This document shows, piece by piece, positions 38,568-51,189 of a stretch of 64,000 bases of DNA. A program made the position numbers and the translations under genes. Below the pieces are notes generated by a model. The model saw only the letters and a list, made by a program, of their open reading frames with translations, made no database searches and had not been told where the DNA came from. The DNA is from Pomphorhynchus laevis (lineage: Eukaryota > Acanthocephala > Palaeacanthocephala > Echinorhynchida > Pomphorhynchidae): contig WNNJ02000035.1 of the NCBI GenBank assembly GCA_012934845.2, positions 1 through 64,000 of the forward strand, read 5' to 3'. How positions within the stretch are numbered: the first letter of the stretch is position 1; each line of letters opens with the position of its first letter.

Positions 38568-39043
38568 ATGGTGAATGTAGAAAACCACTTTAAACTTTTT
38601 CACATTCGCAATCATGAACAAAAACATCGTAATTTTCTAATGTATGCTGAAATATAAATAAGAGCTCATATACTCACATTTTCGTTCATGGTTGTAAGAT
38701 AATAGTTTACCTTGAACTATAATCGATGTTCACTCGAATTATACTGATCTCTTATAGGAAGAATTTCACATGAAATATTAGGTAAATGACGTAGCTTTGC
38801 TTTCTAATTTTAAATAAAAAACTAAATCATTTTTTCTGTTGCAAATATTCAGTTTTTTAATGGTTAAATGACTAAAAGGTTTTATTCTATGGTTCATTAT
38901 AAATATAAAATTTTAAATGATAAAATGACTCTTTATGTTGCATTGATGTCGTAAACATACAGCCTTAGATTATTTATTTTCAAACTTTATAACATTTTTG
39001 ACAATTATAGATTATTAGTGTGAATAATTGAAAAGTTCATCAT

Positions 39044-39614
39044 ATAATAATTTTAAATTAAACTTATTATTAAATTAATTTTTATTTTAGCTTCTATATT
39101 TTGTATATAATTGATTTATAATTTGGATTATGAATTTATTTTAATAAAAAAATTTAAATAAATTTCTATATTTTATTTAAATAAAATATAGAAATTTTAT
39201 TAATAAATTTATTTTGTTTTAAAACAAATTAGTTATTAAATTACTTTTTATTTTAGCTTTTATATTAATATATTTTATTTTGTTTTTAATAAACAATTAA
39301 AAACTTATTGCTACTCTAACAATTAAATGATGTTTACGTTGCATCATGCTCTTTAAATTATTTTTTATTTTAATTTCTGCATTTTGTAATTAATAAACAA
39401 TTAAAAACTTATTGTTACGTAAGCAATTAAAATGGTATTGACGTTGCATAATGTTTAAGCCTGCTTTTAAATCACATATTTAAACGCACAATTTTTCATT
39501 TATTTAAACAGCAAATAATTAAAAATACAGTCAATTAACATATGTTACGTATTATGCTACTTATTATATCATAGGCATTTGGAGAACATTTCTTACATAA
39601 ATTTCAATTCAAAG
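39044..39614. other. A+T-rich imperfect repeats
   Basis: Repeated words TTTTTATTTTAGCTT and AACAATTAAAAACTTATTG at about 39070, 39240-39310 and 39360-39410. No gene. Confidence 0.6.
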
Positions 39615-39876
39615 ATGTATCCCAATATTGAAAGTATGTATTTTCTATTACAAACAGTTTGAACTTCTATATCTGTTTAAGGAATACTATTCACCTTATA
39701 TAAAAAATATAATCAAGAAATACCAAGATACAAGTTATCCTTCGAGAATAAATTTACTCTGTAATATTTGTATCATATTTTGTTACCATCAACACCATCT
39801 TGATTTAAATTTAGGGTTCTCTGCAATATCGGCATGCAACAAAATGCTAATATCAGCAATCATGACAATGAAATAA
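39615..39876 (+). CDS. Candidate Cys-containing terminal exon, unrecognised
   Basis: Following TTCAAAG at 39608-39614, a phase-2 frame stays open for 86 codons to TAA, long for DNA this A+T-rich. The product has about six Cys, including LLCNICIIFCYHQHH, plus a Tyr/Lys-rich start. It sits just past the end of block I, so it could be an alternative last exon for the gene ending at 38567 or belong to another gene. No family recognised; no second copy in the window. Confidence 0.35.
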
Positions 39877-40834
39877 AACAAATGTATGTATGCCGCAAAA
39901 ATCAAGTTTTACCAGTAAATCAGATCAGATACCTGAGTCCAAATATTTTATACAAGATATAAATTAAAAATCAAATAATTAATTCTAAATAATAAATAAT
40001 TGTATAAAGATTTATATAATCTATATATAAAGTTAAAATTTTAATAATTGAATAGTAAATGATTATTACAAAAGATTTCAAAGTTACAATTTAAAATATA
40101 TATGTAAAATAAAATTCATATTTTATGAATTGACTAATAACTAACAGATGATGATCAGAATAAGGAATATGAATACGATATATAAATTCAAAATCAATAT
40201 TGATAATGAATTATAAGATTTTATTATATATATATTTATCAAGTAAAATTTAAAGCTGACATTTAAAATTAAATTAATTTTCATGATTTGAATAATAAAT
40301 AACAGAGCATGTAAAATTAAAATTTAGAGTTAAAATTAAAAGTAAAATTTAATTTTTTTAAATTGAATAATAATAAAATTTAAATTTTATAAATTGAATA
40401 ATAAAGACCAGACGATGTATAAGAACAAAGATTATAGGTGATCAGTAGGAACTGTTATTAATTTTACTGTCAAGTAAAATTTAAAAAATTAAGTTTCCGT
40501 ATAAGTATTTCAAAATATTATCTAAACGTTAAAAAATTAAATATGGTAAAGAGCGTAAGCCTCAGTCAATTAAGCAAAGTGTCGGAAACGCCTTTATTCA
40601 CAATGTCACACAGGCAACCGAAACGACAAGTGTTTACCTCATTCTACTGATGAGGGTTGCTGGGTAATCATCATTTCGATGCTGAAGTGGTCGTCTAGAA
40701 GTGACATGGTGATTGAAAGTGGTGAATCGAAGTCCAGTCTATCAAGCAACACCATTTAGTATAAATGCCGTATTTCGTAAGAAATCCTATACTGGTGTTT
40801 ACTAAGCACATCTGTGCACTACTATTATATATAT

Positions 40835-41960
40835 ATAATCGCAGAATGTGTAAAACTGTGCCCTGGGAGCTCAAAAGCTCCAGTTTCATAATCGTAGATG
40901 TTGCAACAAACCGAAGTTTGATTACATGCAGAGCAGAATTCCTTATCACTCCTAGTCGAGCTGATGGTAGCCGCCAACACTCATCAGTAGGGTAAACTAC
41001 CATCAGTCGTTTCGGTTTCCTTGTGATATACTTAAAAGGCATCTCCGAGAATTTGCTAACGTAGTAGCATAAGCATACCTCTATAAACTAACAACGTGCT
41101 TTCCGGATCATCCTAATTTTATTCGGCAGAAATTTTATTTGATGTCGCTGCTTGCTTTCTCATAGGATCCTTTTTTAGATATATTTTCATAATATAATCG
41201 CAGAATGTGTAAAACTGTGCTCCGGGAGCTAAAAAGCTCCAGTTTCACAATCGTAGATGTTGCCAATTCCGGAGTTTGATTACATTCAGAGCAGACTTCC
41301 TTATCACTCCTAGACGAGCTGATGGTAGCCGGCAGCACTCATCAGTGTGGTGACCTACCATCAGTCGTTTTGGCAGCCTTGTGATATACTTAAAAGGCAT
41401 CTCCGAGAATTTGCTAACGTAGTAGCATAAGCATAACCTTTTTAAACTAACAATGTGCTTTTCGGATCATCCTAATTTTATTTAGCGGAAATTTTATTTG
41501 CTGTCGCAGCTTGCTTTCCCACAGGATCCTTTTATTGGATACATTTTCATAATATAATCGCAGAATGTGTAAAGCTGTGCTCCGGGAACTAAAAAGCTCC
41601 AGTTTCACATTCGTAGATGTTGCCGATTCCGGAGTTTGATTACATTCAGAGCCGACTTCCTTGTCACTCCTAGACGAGCTGATGGTAGCCGGTAGCACTT
41701 ATCAATAGGGTGAACCACCATCAGTCGTTTCGGCTGAATTGTAGAATATTTTAAAGCCATCTCCGAAAATTTGCTAACTTAGTAGCATTAGCAAAACCTC
41801 TTTAAACTAACAGCGTGGTTTCTGGATCATCCTAATTTTATTTGGCAGGAATATCATTTGCTGTCGCTGCTTGCTTTCTCACAGGATCCTTTTATTGGAT
41901 ACATTTTCATAATATAATCGCAGAATGTGTAAAACTGTGTTCCGGTAGCTCATATATCAC
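40835..41960 (+). repeat. Satellite array, period about 360 bp, four copies
   Basis: ATAATCGCAGAATGTGTAAA recurs at 40835, 41194, 41554 and 41914, spacings 359, 360 and 360 bp. Units share CCTAGACGAGCTGATGGTAG and GAATTTGCTAACGTAGTAGC. The last unit is cut short near 41960. Minus-strand ORFs of about 70-115 codons here are products of the repeat. Confidence 0.85.
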
Positions 41961-42429
41961 AAGGCAGCCGAAACGACTGAAGAGGTTAGATCATTTGTTT
42001 ACTAAAGTAGTGTCCATCATCATAGTGTAAAAATATTGTTGATAAGGAATGAATCAATCACTACAAAAAAATGTTCTGCGGCAATCATTTTTGAGAAATC
42101 ACTGATAGATCTAAAAAATTAGTTGTTTCATCGAGGATATTAGCGCATACAGATCGAAAGGGATTTTAAAGAGGTGCGACTGATGGATAGAAAACAATTA
42201 TTGAAGAAAACGTATCCAGATAATAAGGAAGAATATGCAAATGTTGTCATCGTAAATCATCCTGCTCTTGCATCTCTTTGCGAGACAAAAACAGCGACGA
42301 TAACGCGAACTTATCATCACTGCCAAATATCCTTAAGCCAATATCTACATATAAGAGTGACATAAGTCTAAAAAGAAATCTAGTTTAAAAAGAATACAAA
42401 TGTCCAGGATTTATTTAGAAATACAGCAT

Positions 42430-43140
42430 TAATACAAAATGGTGTTGCTTGTTAGACTGAACTTCGATTCACGACTTTTAGTCACCAGGTCACTTCTAGA
42501 CGGCCAATTAGTACCCAGCAACGCTCATCAGTAGAATGAAGTACTCACTGTTCGTTTCGGTTGCCTGCGTGACGTTGTGAATGAAGGTGTTTTCAACACC
42601 TTGCTTAATTGTCTGAGGCTTACGCATTTTACTTGATCGAATTGCTGTACGAATCATCCTTAAACACTAGGCACAGTTTGTTGCTGAATTGTCGCTGCAC
42701 TCGTTGGATCTTTAATGAAAAAGGCATGTATACTAGAGGTGCACGGATGTGCTGAGTAGACAACGGTCCAGGTTTTCTTTCGGAATACGGTAATTATACA
42801 AAATGTTTGCGTACTAGACGGGATTTTGATTCACGACTTTCTATAACCATATCACTTCTAGACGACCAATGAGTACCCGGCAACACTCATCAGTTGAATC
42901 AAGTACTCACTGGTCGTTTCGGTTGCCTGTGTGACATTGTGAATAAAGTCGTTTCCGACGCTTTGCTTAATTGACTGAGGCTTACTCTCTTTACCAGATC
43001 GAATTGTTGTGCGGACTATCCTTAAACACTAGGTGGAGTTGTTGATTAATCGTCTCTGCAAACGTTGGTTCCTTTATGGATTCGGTATGTACATTTACAT
43101 AAAATTGTGTTGCTTGATAGACTGGACTTCTATTCACTAC
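42430..43140 (-). repeat. Two inverted satellite units in the right arm
   Basis: Two copies about 363 bp apart (GATTCACGACTTT at 42465 and 42828), each with GTTTCGGTTGCCTG and CTTGCTTAATTG-type words. Reverse complement of 40555-40830 and of the single units at 21350-21580 and 55735-55965. Confidence 0.75.
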
Positions 43141-43428
43141 TTTTCAGTTAATTTTGATGAATTGTTTTTGTCAATTAATATAAATTGACTTTTATTTTAT
43201 ACAATATTATATTAAATCTTGTATAATTATTTATCGTTTACTATTATTTAATTATAATATTTGATTATATTGTTTTCATTTATCTTTATGTTTAATTCTT
43301 AAATAAGTTACTCAGTTACCTGATCTGATTGTTTCCTATTTTGATTATCATAAGCAAAACATAAGCAAAACTGATATTGACAAATTATTGCATTCGAGCA
43401 CAGTCTCTTATGTTTTTCCATCTTTTAG

Positions 43429-46400
43429 AATCATTGTGAATAATGAAGATAAAAGATACAACTTTTCGGGATATAGCGCATTGGAAAAACTGTAAGTAGA
43501 TTTATTTATTCTTATGTTCTGTATTTGCGAATTAAGATATTTGCATAACACTAACTCTTCTATCTTTATTTCGACGAGTCTAAAGAGAGTGTACATGTGA
43601 GTACAAAAAGTATCGTATAAATGGTCCGTGAATACTCTATTTAATATTTATTAAATATTTTAATATCTTTGTATTAATAATTTAACTCGAACGGCACATT
43701 TTGATATTATTATCTGAATTTGATGCAATTACGAAGAATTTATATTGACTCTATTGCAATTTATTTAAAAATAAATAAATTGAAAATTAAATAAAGTGTA
43801 AATTTAGTCGGATCGTTTATTAATTTAGAAATAAGATATGTTCAAAAAAACATTTTGACCATTGAGATTTGAGTGGCTGATATAAGTAAGCATTAACATT
43901 GGTATAAAAATAAATTGTTAATTTTATGATTTGAAACAAAACCAAAAGTAAGAAACCCTGAATTCAGTATTGTAAAAATATCGTGCTTTCCAACAGTTGA
44001 ACTTACACAGATGTGACATTCCTTAAGTTTTCATCGTACTTTCTCACAGTTGAACTTACACAGATGTGACTTTCATTACGTTTTCATAAATCAGATCAGG
44101 TAACTGAGTGAATTATTTATAAATTATACATAATGATAAATAAATTAACAAAATATTAAATAATTTAATCATTAATAATAAATAATTAAATAATTATAAA
44201 TAAAAAATAATTATACAAGATTTTATATAATATTGTATTAAATTTAAAATGAAAGTCAATTTCAATTAATTGACTAATAAAAATTCACCAAAGTTGACTG
44301 AAAGTCGTGAATCAAAGTCCGGGTTAGTATTTGTATGTAGAAGTGAATGTGCAAAGATGCTAATGTCATACATGATTTCAAAAGAAGACACTGGAAAGAA
44401 CAAAACTGAATTTATAAGCAACCAGATTATGACAATAATTTCATTATTTATAAAAACCAAAATGTTTGCTATCTTTGCTTTATTATTTGCTCAAACACAC
44501 TTTACGTTTATCTTCTGAATATAGTCATATTTATCAAATAATGATCATTATAGTTTAATTGCAAGTTTTACAGAGCACATTTTATACAATTACAACAGAC
44601 AGAGACAAGACAATAGTCATAAAAGCAGTCCACATTATAATTGAGTCGGTTTTTTACTTATCGTTTTTATAGTTCCATTGTTAATCCAGTCACCGCTGAT
44701 AAATGACAACATATACGTTCATAAGTAATCATTCAAGCTCGTTCACATTCTTATCACATTTGGCTATTGCAATTTAGATTCGTCAGAATTCTCTTGACAA
44801 TGTTGTCATCTCTGTATTCTGAAAGTGGAACGTTCATTTACCTTTCAAACGTCATTTCTTGGCATTATCGCTGTATTTATAAACTGATTTTTACAATCCT
44901 TCCATTAGTACTTCCGTGGAGCCGATGTATTATTCGATGAAATTTTATCCTGCGTCGCACACGCAACAAAAACGTTATCCAAGTTAATATCTACGGCCTA
45001 TTCATCATAATTACGATTAAGTAGACAACATTGTTAAAGTTTAGGGTATTCTTTGCTCGGTTTTTACCGTGTTGTTTCGTTAAGGCTTTCATCAATTTTT
45101 TTCCTTACTCTCTTAATCTACCTTCTTGCTCTTTCCTTCCAGTTTGATTGTGACTCATACATAATTAACGCCACCATGATTTGGAGTAAGGAGCAACTTT
45201 TTAGCTGAGCAATCCAAATCTCGCATTCCTTTAAAATTATGGTCATATGTAGTTCTTCAGTATATGCTTCGTTACTCTCATATATTGCTTTCCATAGTTT
45301 CCTCATAAGATTAAAACACCTATCAAATATTTCGGAAGTAACGGTATAGTCTTGTACAAACTTTAATTTTCCTTTCAAATTGTGTCCGAAATTAATTTAA
45401 TAGACTTACATGGTATTATCGATTGGAACATAACACTCAGCTTCTCATTGAATATGGAATTCCCCGGTAATGCTAGACATTAACTTGTCTTCGTAAATGT
45501 TATTGGTGCTATTTGACTAAGTGTGTGCCTTATGTCTACAATCGTAAAAGCCTAGCTCCACACTCTTAACCCATTCTTTTTAAATTCATAGAACTTTGTG
45601 TTTATTATCTCTATTTGTCTATATAAGAAAAATGTATATAAGAAAAGCAACGAATAAATACAAGTGTCAAAACCTAATAGTTGTTGATCGAATCCATTGT
45701 CTGAGCTGTTCGTAAACATGTTTAACTGATCTCTTGATGCTAATTGGTTTTAGTACTCCAATTTGTTTGTCCGAAGACTTAAACAGGAAGGATCGCGTGA
45801 AGGTTTGCACCTTCCTCCCCAATTTTTATATAAAATATAGTGTAATATGAAGGTGATTGAATGAATTTGATAAATAATCCCGTTCCCCAAAGTTATTAAA
45901 GATATCGTTGATATAAAGAATTATCATTTCTCGTGCTATTCATAAAAATACGTAGTAATAAATTTCAGATCTCGTATAGTTGAATTAGTTTCTTGAAGCA
46001 AGCGATTATCAGTATTCGATGCATGCCATTACAACCTTTCAATGCCATACGTTGCTGTAACGCTGTCCCCAATAATAAATCGATAAATTGATAATTTCAC
46101 ATGATCAGTTCTTAGATCTTAGAATCAAGCCACATTTTTTATTTGTAATAAATCAAGTATTGATTTTATATAAAATATGGTTTTATCTGAAGTTAATTGA
46201 ATGAAAGCGATATATAATTCATTTTCCTATGATTATAAAAGCTCTCGTTGATAAAAAGATTTATCATTTCTTGTGTCATTCATAAAAAATATGTTGCAAT
46301 CGATTCCAGATCTCGTATTGTTGAGTTATTTTAATAATGCGAGGATTTGGCGGGTTTAAATGGATGCTGTTACAAACTTACAATGATCCTAATTGTCCGA

Positions 46401-47655
46401 ATCGCAATCAAAACGCTTAGATTTAAGATGTAATTAGCGGTTCAATGAGTGTCTAAAAATACCGATGACAGTAAAAAACGTTTATAAATATTTGAAATCT
46501 TAAGCGTTTTCATGATTTCAATATTGCATTTCAACGATTATCCAATACATTTATATAATACATCGTACTGATAATTATTTTTATTTGTATAAATGACGAA
46601 ATATTATTAAGTTCTATTTAGATAATTACTGTATTCGTACTAGTACATTTCTATAATTATCAAGCATATCAAGTACGCTATACAAGCTAGAGCTATAAGT
46701 AATAACTATAAGATTCAAATCATTGAACAACACACATTAAGAATTGTAATTACATAATATTAAATTATGTTATTGTATTACATTATATTACATGCAATAA
46801 TAACAATTTTAATTCATTTATCATTATTATTTTGTTAAATTTCGTCATGTTCGGAATTATTTATATTTTATTTATCATTGATAATATAATAATTTATAAA
46901 TTATTCGCAAAATAGTTATCTATATGAATAAAATCATTTTTGATGATTTCAACAGTAGGCGTCGAAATAAAATTAAGTCCTGTTTAGATAATTATCGTAA
47001 TCGCTTGTACATGCTAGAGCTATAAGTGAACACTACTCTAATTTTATTGATTTAACATAAAATATCGTGTGATATAATCTTCTTTCCTAAATTAGCAAAG
47101 AAGTTATTTATTTGAATTTACTACGATAAATCAAGTAATTCCAAATAATAATTCCAAATAGTAATTCCAAATAGATACAAATAATAATTTAAACAAACAA
47201 TTTAAATAAACAAAAAATTTTAAATTATAAGAAACATTCGTAAAATAGAATTTATTTTATTTTGTACAGAAAAATAAAATAATTTTTGTGTTTATAGATT
47301 TTGTATAAATCGATTTTGTACTTCATAATCTTGATTCAATAAAAACGTATAATTATATATAACTACTGTACATTTAGTACAAATGAATTTCTCATTGCAA
47401 ACATTTATGTATTGTCGACGGAAGCCGAGATGTAAGCATTAAATAAAATTAGTTCTTCCTTTGCATTCTCATTTATTTAGTGAACTGAGATATGACGATT
47501 ATAGGTATTATCATTTTACGAATTTTGGATTTGCCAGCAAACTTAATTGCAATCCTAAATCGAGTCAACATATAAACGTAAAATTGCATTGTTTAACAAC
47601 CTTACCAACTAACTGGGAAGGTAAATTCAGTTTGTCTTGTTATCTACTATCATAA
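43429..47655 (+). CDS. Candidate third phase-2 microexon gene (no start found)
   Basis: Four exons with GT-AG borders stay open in a phase-2 chain: 43429-43491 (63 bp, RYNFSGYSALEK), 43537-43596 (60 bp, SSIFISTSLKRVY, after a 45-bp intron), 47378-47431 (54 bp, NEFLIANIYVLSTEAE) and terminal 47481-47655 (58 codons, with LNCNPKSS, LHCLTT and FSLSCYLLS). The pairs 43429/43537 and 47378/47481 are each tightly linked by introns of 45 and 49 bp; joining the pairs to one another is a guess. The first pair lies in about 745 bp of non-repeat DNA between two foldback-like element ends. No signal-peptide exon was identified and there is no second copy in the window to test it. Alternative terminal exon for the first pair: 45754-45850. 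Confidence 0.4.
44092..44310 (+). repeat. Foldback-like element left end
   Basis: Starts AATCAGATCAGGTAACTGAG and runs through A+T-rich DNA that is an inverted match to 43125-43340. With the element ending at 43345 it brackets about 745 bp of non-repeat sequence holding two candidate exons. Confidence 0.55.
44305..44518 (+). CDS. Candidate terminal exon or small ORF, unrecognised
   Basis: An open frame of about 70 codons runs from a possible AAAG acceptor at 44301-44304 to TGA. It contains LVFVCRSECAKMLMSYM and ends hydrophobic (MFAIFALLFAQTHFTFIF). Its first 20 bases resemble the satellite family at 40.6-43.1 kb, so the true left border is uncertain. It lies just inside a foldback-like end at 44092. 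The hydrophobic tail preceded by ATG at 44461 could instead be a signal-peptide exon with a weak donor. Confidence 0.25.
45118..45378 (-). CDS. Unrecognised 86-codon helical ORF, minus strand
   Basis: Open on the minus strand from a non-ATG start, with balanced codons and lower A+T than its neighbours. The product looks helical: FDRCFNLMRKLWKAIYESNE and TIILKECEIWIAQLKSC. With no ATG it is more likely an internal or last exon, or a fragment, than a complete gene. It could belong with the minus-strand ORF at 47795-47957, but I find no phase-compatible join. Confidence 0.3.
   Translation of the reverse strand: MKGKLKFVQDYTVTSEIFDRCFNLMRKLWKAIYESNEAYTEELHMTIILKECEIWIAQLKSCSLLQIMVALIMYESQSNWKERARR
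45754..45850 (+). CDS. Candidate terminal exon, phase-2 entry
   Basis: After a GGTTTTAG acceptor, a phase-2 frame of 31 codons runs to TGA. It contains two Cys (TPICLSED and KVCTFLPNF). Length, entry phase and the end pattern (Cys, then aromatic and hydrophobic residues) resemble the 32782-32866 terminal exon. It could close the 43429-43596 exon pair. No conserved copy is available and an ORF this short can arise by chance. Confidence 0.25.
45820..46390 (+). repeat. Two diverged tandem units of about 330 bp
   Basis: 45830-46060 and 46160-46380 align (TATATAAAATAT, TTATCATTTCTCGTGCTATTC-type, CAGATCTCGTAT). A related shorter pair is at 46610-46690 and 46985-47030 (GTTTAGATAATTA, GCTAGAGCTATAAGT). 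No gene supported from 45851 to 47377. Confidence 0.55.
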
Positions 47656-47794
47656 TCGTTTATGACAACGAGTTTATTTATTCTGTGCCATTAAAATTAA
47701 TCTGGTTGTAGAACAACATTATCCTCACAGGTATTGTTAATATTCTATATACAACAGGACGCTACTGATCAGTATAAATGGGTCTCATACTTAC

Positions 47795-47957
47795 ATTTCA
47801 AGTTTCGATCCTTAATATCTGACAAGAAGTTTGTGGAACAAACATGATCAAATCGATAAGAGAAATTGTTTTCTAAAATTAGGTAATCGAGGAATTTAGA
47901 AGGATTAAGAGTGGAGATGAAGAGACATGATAAAGTAAAGTACTGAGACTTTTCCAT
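47795..47957 (-). CDS. Candidate first exon, minus strand
   Basis: ATG at 47957 on the minus strand opens 54 codons (MEKSQYFTLSCLFISTLNPS at the start) and then meets a strong GTAAGT donor (positions 47794-47789) in phase 1. The start is moderately hydrophobic but not a convincing signal peptide. Next exons would lie at lower coordinates and were not identified. Without the splice the frame closes at 47769. Confidence 0.25.
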
Positions 47958-48112
47958 TCAGTTCGAGAGTCAGTATCGGAAGGTAGTTTATTTCGCAAAT
48001 CATGGGTACCTTATAACGCTGAAGTTACGTATGCGAACGACGAAGAGCAAATAATTGGTTACGATAAACGGAAAAGTGAAGTGCTGAAGATAGTCTAAGA
48101 TAACGATGATAA

Positions 48113-48605
48113 ATTCTGGGAGAACTATACAGGAAGAATTTTGAAGTCACAATTAATTATTAATAAATATTATTGCATTACATCAATTTATACGTAAAGA
48201 ATTTTTTGTGATTTGAATTACTTTTCGATAAATGCTATATAAGCAATTAGTACACATTAGTTGACTGATTTAATCACCACTATATTGTGACGACACGCAA
48301 ACCAGACTCTATAGCGCTGTAGTAGTACATTTAAATTAAAATAAAAAATAAATTTTGGGAGATTTATTTTGGGAGAACTATACAGGAAGAATTTTGAAGT
48401 CACACAATTAATTATTAATAAATATTATTGCATTACATCAATTTATACGTAAAGAATTTTTTGTGATTTGAATTACTTTTCGATAAATGCTATATAAGCA
48501 ATTAGTACACATTAGTTGACTGATTTAATCACCACTATATTATGACGACACGCAAACCAGACTCTATAGCGCTGTAGTAGTACATTTAAATTAAAATAAA
48601 AAATA
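48113..48605 (+). repeat. Tandem duplication of about 250 bp
   Basis: TGGGAGAACTATACAGGAAG recurs about 259 bases apart, followed by the same sequence through CTATAGCGCTGTAGTAGTAC in both copies, with only a few differences. Confidence 0.8.
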
Positions 48606-49600
48606 ACTTTTCACCTATGATAAGCTAGTAGACCACATATATTACATCATGTGCAAGAGCATTTATCGTTAAATGCGGTAATAAGAACATTATTTGTTGC
48701 AGCTCTTTCTCCCACCGCTCAGTCTCTAAGTATTCGATCAACATCATCTAATGTTTTCCACTACAAAATTTTTATTAATTTAATGTTCTTTCGCGTAATG
48801 TGTGATTATTTAAGAAACAGTGGATCTTGATGCAACCGAATAAATAATTGTAGGCAGTTTATTGACGATTCTGTAGTAGTGATTTAACATATCGCAAACA
48901 AACATTCTTTTTAATTACATAGTTAAACTGCAATCAGTAAACTTCTGGATTTTGCTGAGCAGTTTGTGAATACCTACAATGTTTTATTGGCATTATTGCG
49001 AAATCTACTTTTTATTACATCTGTTATTACTTGTATGCTTCAATTAGTTTTCTATGTTTAAATATTATTACATCCACAGTATCTCTCGATTTGCTTGCTA
49101 ATTGTTACATGCTATTTCAAAGCTGCATGTTACGGCCGAAATAATACTTTATTTAAGATAATGCATTTTAATAAATTGTTTTGTGCAAGGACATAACTTC
49201 ATTTTTATATTGAACTCTACTCATATATTTCTATTTGCCTGCTTAACTTTTTGATATTCTCTGTATATTTAGTTCTCGATCGTCCAGTCCTAGCATAGCC
49301 AAATGTTGAATGAAGAACAAAACATAATATTTAATTAAAAGTATTTTCTGAAATAAATTTATATCTTGTCGACTTTGCATTTAAAAATTTGAATTTTCCA
49401 ATTTAATAAATTAAAAAATGCTCCGGTACAGAAGGGTCTCAGTAACCATTTCTAGAAGATTTCTAGAAGAAATCTTCAAGGGAGTGGTGCGAAGAAACGG
49501 AATTCTTATCTGAGCGCGAGTGGTGTTAATTGTAGCACTTCTGTTATTTTCAAAACTTCACTTGACAAAGCGACTTCGAATGGTTGTGGTTTGAAGACTG
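48606..49600. other. No gene recognised
   Basis: Mixed A+T-rich sequence without convincing ORFs, splice chains or repeats. Confidence 0.5.
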
Positions 49601-49649
49601 TAGGTACCTGTCGTGGATGCAATCATCAAACTGCATGGTGGATATTAGC

Positions 49650-50230
49650 AGTAAGAGCTACCGTGCATCAGAAAAAAAATAACATAAAATTTATAATTCG
49701 TTATATAATGACTCAAATGCTTACTTTGGTAAGCAGATTAGAAGTAAAAAGTCGATATGAAATATTTGAAGTTTTCATAACGAACTCATTTGTTCAATTT
49801 TCTCATGATGTTTATTCAATAAGTCAACTTTATTTAATAACTTTTACGACTATCTAACATATATTTTTAACTTTCCTACAATATAAGTGAACAAATCTAA
49901 TTGCTCTTTTAAACTCGTTCTACAAGGCATACCATGATGTAAGTCAGAAATTAGCTAAGTATCGTGAAAAACTAGGCCACCATAAAAAAACAGAAAATAG
50001 AAAAATATCTAAATTAACACAACAATACTAAAAATAAATTTAGCTCTTGATAGAAACTTATGAATAGAACAATCTTTTTATAATATAATACTACCTATTG
50101 GTTTCATAAGATTTAATGTAGCTCATTCACAAGATGATAGATATCGTAACCATACCAGTATTAAGTTTCAAATATTTATTAATTATTAGATTAATAATTT
50201 TACGAATTGCTATAATATTTTATTTTTTCA
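49650..50230 (+). mobile_element. Penelope-like element fragments
   Basis: 49680-49850 encodes KFIIRYIMTQMLTLVSRLEV and FEVFITNSFVQFS, matching the segment before the RT at about 21000-21110. 50030-50230 matches the 3' part (PIGFIRFNVAYSQDDRYRK type) also seen at 18180-18374. Fragments only. Confidence 0.55.
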
Positions 50231-50649
50231 AATTATTTACGATCGTGGGCGACAAATCAGAGTTATTTTTTCTTTCGTCAGTTTCGATATTTGAACTTTC
50301 CACCAAAAGTCCACCAGTTGAAAACAGTCCACCAGCTGGACTTCACCCAGACCAAGCATAAAATAGAGCGAAATTGAGGGCTTAATCTCACATGGCCGAC
50401 CCTGCCTCAAAGCGGGACAAAGGCTGAGAAATAAGAAGAAGATTTAAATAATAAAATAAAAACAATTTTTTGGCAATCAAAAAAAAACAAAAATACACAA
50501 GAGTTATTTTTCTTTTTATTTTATATTCAGAGTTATTTTTTCTTTTGTCAGTTTCGATATTTAATCTCTCCACCTGTGTCGATCTCTACTTCGAGGTCTA
50601 CTTCCAAAGTGTCCGGCCTGGAAACTCTCCGCAGAAGGAGATCCGTCAT

Positions 50650-51000
50650 AACCCAACGTTCATGACAACATGTTAAAATAGAAACGAAGATTGCGTTGTA
50701 AACCAAAAGCTTCGCCTAAAGATTTTACTCTCACGACATACCTGTAGTAAGAACGCAGTGATGCAGTGGATGCGCAAATACACTTATCAATCTCCCTGAT
50801 GTTCCGGCCGTCTCTCGAGAACAATATCCCAAGATACTTGATATCCTCCGAATTACAAACCCATTTCCCAATCCGGTCGTGAATTTGAGACAAATAAATC
50901 CGTAGAAACATCGGTTAGAGAAGCTCGTCTTGTAATTTTGCCCATGTGAACAAGGAACAGCAGCTAAGATCAAATACAAACCTGACGAAGCCATATGTCT
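50650..51000 (-). mobile_element. Second LINE family, RT C-terminal fragment (block II right copy)
   Basis: Counterpart of 18640-18990, with KYLGILFSRDGRNIREIDKC on the minus strand, the consensus form of this RT-tail motif. Just upstream, 50330-50450 looks like another LINE 3' tail on the plus strand (GCGGGACAAAGGCTGAGAAA followed by AAGAAGAAG). Confidence 0.6.
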
Positions 51001-51189
51001 TGTATAGATATATTTATTAGCGTTTTTGTTTACGCAGGTACTAAAACTATTAATAAAAGACTAAAACATATACGTTGTGACAAAATGTCCAATCTAAGGT
51101 TTGATTAAATAAATGAAATGTTGTAGCATTTTGTATATGTCATGATGATAAAAGATTTTACCACATTCTTTGTTAATGCCTGGTGTTGT

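Larger units (their letters stand above)
33979..39043 (+). repeat. Duplicated block I, central copy
   Basis: Second copy of 1-5845 in the same orientation. The left edge of the window falls inside this unit, so its true start is unknown; the right edge is sharp at about 39043, where the sequence changes to A+T-rich repeats. Confidence 0.9.
39918..43345. mobile_element. Foldback-like DNA element with long inverted arms around a satellite core
   Basis: The left end reads AATCAGATCAGATACCTGAG (39915-39935); the right end is its near reverse complement (CAGTTACCTGATCTGATT, near 43317). The left arm contains one satellite unit at 40555-40830 and the right arm two inverted units (42430-42790 and about 42790-43130). 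The core holds four tandem units at 40835-41960. No transposase seen and no clear target-site duplication. The same end motif begins at 44092 and a related right end lies near 24345. Inverted arms with tandem repeats recall Galileo/foldback elements. Confidence 0.55.

Noticed and set aside
40695-41698. ORFs of 67-115 codons on the minus strand
   Set aside because: Repeated products of the satellite units; no independent support.
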